Shown here: positions 57,333 through 64,000 of the stretch, piece by piece
Position numbering within the stretch: the first letter of the stretch is position 1
Layout: every line of letters begins with the position of its first letter
DNA from: Sequoia sempervirens
Taxonomy: Eukaryota > Streptophyta > Pinopsida > Cupressales > Cupressaceae
Reading direction: 5' to 3'
Assembly (NCBI GenBank): GCA_007258455.2
Contig: VDFB02321322.1
Span: 81,685 to 145,684, forward strand
DNA: 64,000 bases
Program-made: the position numbers and the translations under genes
Notes under the pieces: generated by a model
What the model saw: the letters and a program-made list of their open reading frames with translations, nothing else
Database searches by the model: none
What the model was told of the DNA's origin: nothing

Positions 57333-58183
57333 AAAGTCCATTCGTTACAAAGGCTTTTGAAGAAAGGGTCCTTGACGAACCCACCATGAAGTATAAGGGG
57401 GGGTCCACTCAAGGGATGCGCAATTCAAAATTTGCCATCTTAGAGTGATTCGTCATCAAGCAATCCTTTCAAAAGATGTTCACTTCATAAGGGAATTCGA
57501 AAGGAAGGTCATGCCCCCATGTGAGGGGAAGTCAAAGTAGTTCTCGCTTTGGAGGAAGGTCTTCAAGTCCTTTCTTTATGAACCCGTGATGAAGGAAACA
57601 CATTCCGTTAGGGTTCCAAGTTGAGAATATGCTTCCAAGGAAAAGGTGTTGTGAGGACTTTCAAGAAAAGATTTGTTGGCAACAAATTCATTTTCTGAAA
57701 GTTGAAGTGTTAAAGAACATTGTCACACATAGGAGGGACAACTCAAGCAAAGAAGAGAGAAAGATAAAGAGAAAGTGAAAAGTACAAACAAAGGGAATAG
57801 GGGGATATGGTTTAGCGGGGTCAGAACTGTCTGAGCTCATATAATAGTAGGTAACCGCAATGCAAGGTGAAAGATCATCAATCCCCAACCAGATCAGGAA
57901 GAATGCACAGAAAACAAAGTAAAAATAAAAAATTGGGTCAACATGGAAGGGAAGCCTAAATGCCCCCAACGCTTTGCATCGTCCCCAATTTATCAAAAAT
58001 CAAGAACAAACATGGAAGAATGATGGTACAAATAGAGGAAGGTTTATGACACAAAAACCAAGCCTATATCCACGCACCAACAAGGGTGACGAGGGTCATC
58101 TAGGCACACATAGCACGAGTACGAGGGAACACATTACAAAACACGTACACATGCACACAAGATCAAGAAAGGGGGACCTCCTC

Positions 58184-58967
58184 CTAACACTGATCATCCA
58201 AAAGGTCATCTGCTTCCCAATCTAGATCCTCATAAGGGGAAGGAGGACGAGCCTGCAAGAGTGGAATGTTAAGAGGAGGGGTGTCTGACCCTCTCACAAC
58301 AAGGTCCAATGAAGAGGGCCTTGAAGCGAGGGTGATTGTTTCTTCCTCCTTTTTGTTGTGAAGTGGCATGCTCGGCCAGGAGACACTTTCGCCAACGCTT
58401 GCACTCTTGCGCAAGGAAGTTCCTATGACTCTTGGAGTTAGAAGCTGGAGCTTGTGAAGGGGCAGGAGTTTCCTTCTTGATCATAGGAACATCCACTACG
58501 ACCGTTTCAAGTGAAGGAACGGATTCCTATGCAGGAGTAGGGGGAGTAGGCTGAGGAGAGACGGGAGGAGTTGACTCGAGAGCCTCGACAGCGGGCCTCT
58601 TTCCACTCACTACCTTAGGGGTAGGAGTGGTAGGAGGCCGTAGATCGAATTCTTTGTGAGAACCCTTCTTTTTGTCATATAAGTAGTACCATGGTCCTAG
58701 AAATTCATCAGGAAGGTTTGCGATTCTGATCTTGGGCTTATGCCAAGGAGGAATCATCGGATTTAACGGGTAGCCACCAGGCTTGCTCATCCAGTACTCT
58801 TCCCAGGAAAGGGGAGAGGATGAGGTAGTCCATGAAAAGGTCATTTTCCCTTTACCATTACGAGAAGAAGAGGGAGCCACTATGGGCTTCTCCTCCTTCT
58901 TTGGGGAAGAGGGAGTGGACAGTGTAACCTTATCTTTACCTTCAAGGGAAGGAGAAGGGACCGGCAT
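58184..58967 (-). pseudogene. F: Pro/Ser-rich accessory protein
   Basis: 58967-58527 is open for 146 codons: MPVPSPSLEGKDKVTLSTPS, a KKEEKP linker, then a compact segment WEEYWMSKPGGYPLNPMIPP, WHKPKIRIANLPDEFLGPWY and DKKKGSHKEFDLRPPTTPTP, then Pro/Ser repeats. After the stop, 58496-58184 (other frames) continue with a basic Ser-rich stretch. It follows the protease where pol domains should be. I do not recognise it; it could be an extra or captured ORF, or a remnant of a longer gag-like protein. Confidence 0.5.
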
Positions 58968-59092
58968 AGACTTCTATATCTCTCGGAGAAGGAGTAGTCA
59001 TAAGCACAAGCTTCTTATCTTCCTAGGAAGAGGAGGTAACGAGTTGCTCTGTTACATGAAGGTTCAACTTTGGCTCCCTTTTGACTCTAGTT

Positions 59093-59758
59093 TTATACTT
59101 CACATAGTTCTTGTAAATTAGGTCTGTTCCAAAAGTGATACAACGAATATTCACCACAAGATAGCAAAGGTTGATATCTAGTATCATGCACTACATGCAC
59201 AACACCCTCGTGGGAGAACTTTAAACATTTGTGGATAATGTAGGTGACCCCATTCATGGAAGCCAACCAAGGAATTCCTAGCTTCACTTTGAACAAGTCT
59301 GACACCAGAATGACGTTGAAGACTGTGTCGACAGTCCTAGGTCCAACTAGGATGGATAGGGTGATCAAGCCATAAGGTTTGAGATTCATACCATCGTGGG
59401 TACGGATGGTAGATCTTGTGTCTTCATATTTTTCTTTTTGTAGTGAGTTTAATACTAATGTTTCTTCGGTAATAACATTCACACGGCTCATGGGGTCTAT
59501 GAAGACTCCTCTCACAATGTTACCATTGATACGAGTGGGAATGTAAAGAGGTGAGGTCTTGTTGTTCAAAGGTAGATCCTGTGCTATAAATTTAATATCT
59601 GGCGAACCAGGTGTGGGTGAAACAGTGGAAATTACCGTGACCATATTGACATAGGCCTCAGGTTGAGAAGCAGAATCAATGGGATTGATAATCATATTAG
59701 CAGAATGCGACAGAAATGGGTCCGTGTATATCTGCAATTCACTATTTTCTTTTGCCAC
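59093..59758 (-). pseudogene. F: retropepsin-like domain
   Basis: 221-codon frame. Features: PLNNKTSPLYIPTRINGNIV, the flap-like region RGVFIDPMSRVNVITEET where the Asp-x-Gly site reads Asp-Pro-Met (catalytic Gly lost), GPRTVDTVFNVILVSDLFKV, and GIPWLASMNGVTYIIHKCLK, the 'LG.PWL' hallmark of gypsy retropepsins. Family: aspartic proteases of Ty3/gypsy Gag-Pol. Likely inactive here. Confidence 0.7.
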
Positions 59759-59773
59759 TAATTTGTTAGTGTT

Positions 59774-59968
59774 CTATTTACTCCCATCCAGATGAATGCT
59801 ACTGTCCTCGATGTGGTCTTGTATTTCATGATGCAACCACATACAACATTCGGTATCATGTCCATTAACATGATGGTACTGACAGTAGGTGCTCCCATCA
59901 TACCAGTTAGGGTAAGGTTCCTTAACGAGATTAGGAGATGGCAAAGTTATGATCTTATCCCTCAGCAA
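59774..59968 (-). pseudogene. F: gag zinc knuckle region
   Basis: 64-codon frame with STYCQYHHVNGHDTECCMWL: the C-x2-H-x4-GH-x-C pattern of a retrotransposon knuckle (CxxHx..GHxTxxC), then LHHEIQDHIEDSSI. In the family this segment joins gag to protease. Confidence 0.6.
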
Positions 59969-60220
59969 CTTTTGTAAGACGAAGGTATAAGATTCTGATA
60001 ACTTTGTGAACTTTCGATTGCGTTTGAGGTCATCGTCATTAGCAGCAGCTACTACATTCGCAATGGATTTGCCTTTTCCGAAGATTGATATAATGCATTT
60101 CCCTTTAGAACAGGAGCGCGAGGAATATCCCCCAAACTGAGCAACCGTCTATTGGTATTCTCGTAACGCTGCACACAGATGCACGAAAGAGGGATATTTC
60201 ATAGGGGTGAACTTCTCTTG

Positions 60221-60658
60221 CTAAGGCCCTTGTAAGTTTCCTATGAATACCTTTTGCACGTCATAATTGGGAACCTGATACGAGATATGTGAAAGGAGCG
60301 CTTGATAACGCTCTATGAAATCAATGATCTTCTCATTATCTCCTTGCTTACATCGGACGAGATCTGAGAAGGTCATCTTCGGCCTGATGTTTGCTTGGAA
60401 CTGCTTAAGGAATTGGTTAAGAACCTGATCGAATGGGAAAATAGAATTATCAGGCAAGGAACATTACCACTCGAGTGTTGTGTCCTTGAGAGATCGGGGA
60501 AATAGTTTAGCCATCAAAGCATCATGATGGAAGAAATTGGTGCAGAGAGCATTAAAGGTAGACACATGTGTCTGCGGATCCCCCTTGCCACCAAACTTCT
60601 CAAACTTCAGAATCTCCATTCCTTGAGGGAAGGGAGTGTTTAAGATAGTGACCGACAA
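60221..60658 (-). pseudogene. F: gag core (retrotrans_gag domain)
   Basis: Two in-phase pieces split by one stop at 60464: FEKFGGKGDPQTHVSTFNAL and FFHHDALMAKLFPRSLKDTT, then PFDQVLNQFLKQFQANIRPK and GDNEKIIDFIERYQALLSHI. These match plant Ty3/gypsy Gag ('YDG..DP..H...F', 'F..SL...A..W'). Gag forms the particle. Confidence 0.8.
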
Positions 60659-61083
60659 TGGGATATGTCAGAAGAAGGGTTGGAAAATGGGCTGGGCTGA
60701 GGCCTGGGAGAGGCTCGCTAACTGACTCTTCATCTTACCCATATTCTAAAGTAGAGTATTCAAAATAAGGTCATTAGAAGATAAAGGGCCAAAGAACCTC
60801 CTCACTCCTCTAGAACCACCACTTGCAGGTTGACTTACAGGGAACCTCTACTAGATCCACCACCACCTGAGGTGCCATGCAAGAGCGGCCACGACCTGCA
60901 GCCGAGATTAGCCACACAATAGAAGGCACCACCCCATAAAGCTATCCAAATCCACACATACTACCAAAGCCTCCGCCAAATTTTATTATTACCGCAAGAC
61001 CTCCACCACCATCCCGGTGATAAGGGTAGGATTAAAGCCCAGGGACCCCTTTATTCACCTTGATGACAGTTTTCCCGGTTTGT

Positions 61084-61347
61084 TTAAGTGGAAGGGATAC
61101 TAATGGAAGGGGCTGCATTGGCCATGTAGACAGAGGTTGGAGGCATTGATACTCCTAGATGTCTCTTGTGTTCTTTGAAGGTGACTCCTTGTGGAAAACT
61201 AGGGTTGCTCAAAGGGGTGCACGTTTCGGTGATATTGAAGAGACTACTTAGAAGCTCTACACAGTCTTTTGATGTGTTTCTTGAATTGCTTGTCGACAAC
61301 TCGGCGTCTACAATAAATCTTGGGATTTCTTTCAAAATGATTTTCAA
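61084..61347 (-). pseudogene. F: N-terminal gag region
   Basis: 87-codon minus-strand frame (IPRFIVDAELSTSNSRNTSK, PLSNPSFPQGVTFKEHKRHL), about 400 bp upstream of the gag core. Low similarity to known domains, placed here by position. Confidence 0.4.
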
Positions 61348-61716
61348 GATTAAGCCCAGCCCTTGTAAGGGTTAGACCGCATTCTGCCTTGAGGGAGTTT
61401 GAGCGACCTCATTCCATCCACCCAGATGTAGATCTTTGAGTGGGAATGTGATTGGTTTTGTCAACGAACCCCATTTCATTCTTTGATAATTATTCCTGTG
61501 TAGCCAAACTAACAGTGGGACTAGAGAAGAGACTCATAGAGAGACCAAGCGAGACCTTCGTTCTATCCATCAAGAGGTGTCATATACTTCTCCTCATGAT
61601 ATGCCCAAAATTTTTGGACTGGGTTGTGATGCTCATAAATATTCACAACACACGGGGTCACAACAACCACGAAATATCTAAAGGGAGTTTTAACACCAAT
61701 GAATGAACATATGTTG

Positions 61717-61739
61717 GTTAATGTCAGATTCACCAAAAA
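61717..61739 (-). other. Candidate primer-binding site of F
   Basis: Minus strand TTTTTGGTGAATCTGACATT immediately after the LTR end; the TGG at its start fits a tRNA CCA. The tRNA cannot be named from the sequence alone. Confidence 0.35.
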
Positions 61740-62931
61740 TGTAAGAGAGGGGGACCACCGCATGCAAGACCCCAGGTCATGGAGGGTCAAGACGCAAGAG
61801 GATGCCCTAACTTACCTCAACTAAATGTATTGTTTAAGGTATGTAAGGTGAGGGTTGCGAGGACCATAGGGCCTCTCAGCTACTCAATATGCCCGAAATG
61901 CAGAAAGAGGCTAGGTGAGCTAGTTTCTACGCTTAACATTTCATCTCAGAAAGCTCTTTGTCTGAGGAAAAAAGCGCGGACTTTGGATGACAATGTAGCG
62001 TGCTGGCGTCTTGAAAGTGTGTTGTAGTCCGTACGGCTAGACATCAATAAAGATAAGGTCAAACCACCAAAAACTAGCTAACGGCCCAACAAGCCAACTA
62101 AAGGGCCAAAACAATAGAACTAGGTAAATTAAATAATCTCTAATATTGTAAAGCAAATAAACAAGAGTGATAAAGATGAGGAGAATCTCACCAATGAACT
62201 CGTTTGCTAGCTAATCCTCCAAGAGCTCACGCACCTACACATAGCAAGAGAGAGAATGTTGGGGGATGGCTGTATAGGGGTCTGCCTCAGTCAAACCCTC
62301 GTTTAGGTGTTCCCACCTCCACGGACAACCCATGGAAAATAGATAAAGAAGTGACAAAAACACAAGCACTAAAAACAATACTATGCTACTCAACCAAATG
62401 ATAGAGGAGAGGAGAGGGAAGCTTACCACCTCTACCAAGAGAACTCAAGCCTCTGTTGCAATGGTGTGGTCACAAACTTTCTCTACCGACGTGATGGAGT
62501 GTGATATTGCTGTTATGGAATGCTTGGAAGTGAGTGCAAATGAGCTTGTGAATGAGAGTATGAGAGCTTGATGTGGTGTAGAGTTCTTCCAATCTTTCAT
62601 CCAACCTTCAAATGCAAGTTCAAAGACTAATTATGAAGGAGTGGGAAAGGAAACAACCATATTTAGGTCGGGTGGCCGAAGGAGGCGTTACAGCTTCGCT
62701 GCCAATGGGAAGAGTAACACCTCTGTTGGCTTAGCTGCAGGAATTTTCCAGGGATGTAAGCGCATCGTGTGGGCATCCCCGATAGAAATTCCTCCACCGA
62801 AACACAAAACAAGCGCCAAGTGGACTGCCATCAATGGGATTAAGTGAATTTAAGCCTCCAACTTAGGTTTTCTAAAGTGCAATAAGGGAAAAAAGGGAAT
62901 TGCACCTAGGGTGCAAATTCGCTCTTATACA
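61740..62931 (-). repeat. 5' LTR of F
   Basis: 1192 bp, TGTAAGAGAG...CTCTTATACA, similar to 55317-56526. Confidence 0.85.
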
Positions 62932-63603
62932 ATAATATGAGTTCATAGTGATCCAAAGTGGCAGGTGCAGTCCAGTAGCCCTTAGAGCTCTACCACAGAT
63001 ATGGCCAAGGAGCAACCCAACACTATGCCAAGGAGAGTATGGGGTTACCAAAAATAATCTCTCTTAGAAGGGGTAGGGGCCATCTTACAGTTACTTAGGT
63101 AGATATTGTGAGGAACCACTGATAAGTCATTGGTGGGGAAAAGTGTAGTGATATACTCCAGAGCTCATATGGTTGGGTAGGTTGAGGGATGTATGTTGCT
63201 TGCTGGTATTGGACAACTAGAATGTATGCACCAGTAATGAGGACATCTAGAATGTATGCACCAATATTGGCAACATCTAGGATGTATGCCTAGGTAGGGA
63301 CATATGGACCATTTGTGTCTCTATTTTAGTAAGCTCTTAGAAGCTATGTATGTATCCATCTCTATGGAAATTACAAATGTGAAATGATATCATAAAATTA
63401 TGTAATATGAAATCATTACTTGGGTTTTTGTAATTTTTTGTTGTAATGAAATGAGAAAGTTTAGAATGAGGTTATTTAAAATGTGCATATTTTTATTGAA
63501 TTAAAAAAAAAAAAATTATTGCTAAGTGTTGGTTTCTTAAATTATTCATTTGTGGGTGAATCATAGTAAAAAGCAATGGGGTGAAAAATGGGAATGTTAC
63601 ACA

Positions 63604-63615
63604 TGGTATCAGAGC
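63604..63615 (+). other. Primer-binding site of element G
   Basis: TGGTATCAGAGC, complementary to initiator tRNA-Met, two bases after the LTR end GTTACA. The sequence after it (to 64000) is leader/gag upstream region with no clear motif; a minus-strand frame at 63726-63992 is not supported. Confidence 0.7.
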
Positions 63616-64000
63616 TACCAAGTTCAACACTGGAATCTATGAGCTCATTACATAAGTAATATGTAAACCTTATCGGTAGATAATGGTTGAAAAGTTCTTA
63701 TGCTAGGATGGCAAGAGTAAAAGAGCTAGGGGAAACAATAAGGAAGATAATCTTCTTGAAACTTGTCTAAATTTGGGACTAGGAAAGAATTGTCCCTGGA
63801 GTTGGAAATTCCTAAAACTAACAACCCATTAAGAGACACCTTTGGATGGTGAAATTTATGCAACAAGGTTGAGTAGGAAGGATATGGAGGAGTACTAATG
63901 ATTACCTTCACCCTAAAAAGTTGTTTAAATGACTCTAAGGGTGAGAAAGAACTAAAGTAAACCCTCCTTTTAATAGCAACCTGTAGTTGCAAGGAGTCAA

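Larger units (their letters stand above)
55317..62931 (-). mobile_element. Element F: Ty3/gypsy-like, two LTRs, no RT
   Basis: LTRs at 55317-56526 and 61740-62931 start TGTAAGAGAGGGGGACCACC and end CTCTTATACA. Orientation is minus: a candidate primer-binding site lies just inside the right LTR, and a polypurine tract (AAAGTGGGGGCAAAA) just inside the left LTR. Flanks ATACT (55312-55316) and ATAAT (62932-62936) are a 5 bp duplication with one mismatch. The internal 5.2 kb encodes gag, a zinc knuckle, a protease-like domain and a Pro/Ser-rich protein, but no RT, RNase H or integrase. Confidence 0.8.
51873..63601 (+). mobile_element. 5' LTR of element G (about 4.1 kb), carrying element F
   Basis: Begins TGTTACACCTCG inside copia H and ends GGGAATGTTACA just before a primer-binding site. 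With F and one duplicated 5-mer removed it is ~4.1 kb. It holds a 60 bp perfect palindrome, long AT runs and no coding region. The partner LTR and the internal region lie beyond the window, so the boundaries rest on one end each and the left duplication TAGTA (51868-51872) cannot be checked. Confidence 0.55.

Overview
The window looks like nuclear DNA of a seed plant, most likely a large-genome gymnosperm. It is AT-rich and crowded with plant LTR retrotransposons (Ty3/gypsy chromovirus, Ty1/copia and several families without a polymerase). It also has a LINE RNase H remnant, hAT-like DNA elements, and the first two exons of one plant chloroplast gene in widely spaced exon/intron form. The conifer assignment is inference. 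I see no intact protein-coding gene, no tRNA or rRNA gene and no CRISPR array.

Layout. 1-3818: three LTRs of one family (5'-TGTAATGTCC) nested inside each other. 3819-5628: unassigned. 5629-11197: a minus-strand element (M) with the same LTR and polypurine ends as the chromovirus, but coding for an unrecognised acidic/coiled-coil protein. 11198-37640: a plus-strand chromovirus (A) split inside its reverse transcriptase by a solo LTR (B, 12456-34159). B is split by a copia element with both LTRs (C, 13476-33423). C is split by a 2 kb solo LTR (D) and two copies of a 6.3 kb element (E1, E2). Nearly every junction has a 5 bp target duplication, and removing the inserts leaves a 5.37 kb copia and a 1.75 kb LTR, which supports the reconstruction. 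37641-40511: gag/protease-only copia remnant. 42295-43793: hAT-like element. 43849-44330: LINE RNase H fragment. 46570-47387: another solo LTR. 47968-49875: exons 2 and 1 (minus strand) of an ABC-ATPase gene resembling TGD3/ABCI13. 50839-51872: 3' end of a minus-strand copia. 51873-63601: a long LTR (G) followed by a primer-binding site, split by a minus-strand element with two LTRs (F, 55317-62931) that has gag and protease but no reverse transcriptase.

The most unusual item is the E family. Both copies have TG...CA-type ends, 5 bp target duplications and no internal LTR pair. A TATA box followed about 75-120 bp later by AATAAA lies near the 3' end, which is the U3-R-U5 order of a single LTR. 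Yet the putative U3 holds a ~1,085-codon reading frame preceded by a ~40 bp-period AAGTCCGCC array. E1 and E2 may therefore be giant solo LTRs that carry a gene.

Coding regions of the mobile elements are decayed by stops and frameshifts. The only host function visible is the start of a chloroplast-envelope lipid-transporter ATPase. Its remaining exons are not recognisable in the roughly 10 kb downstream that is in the window.
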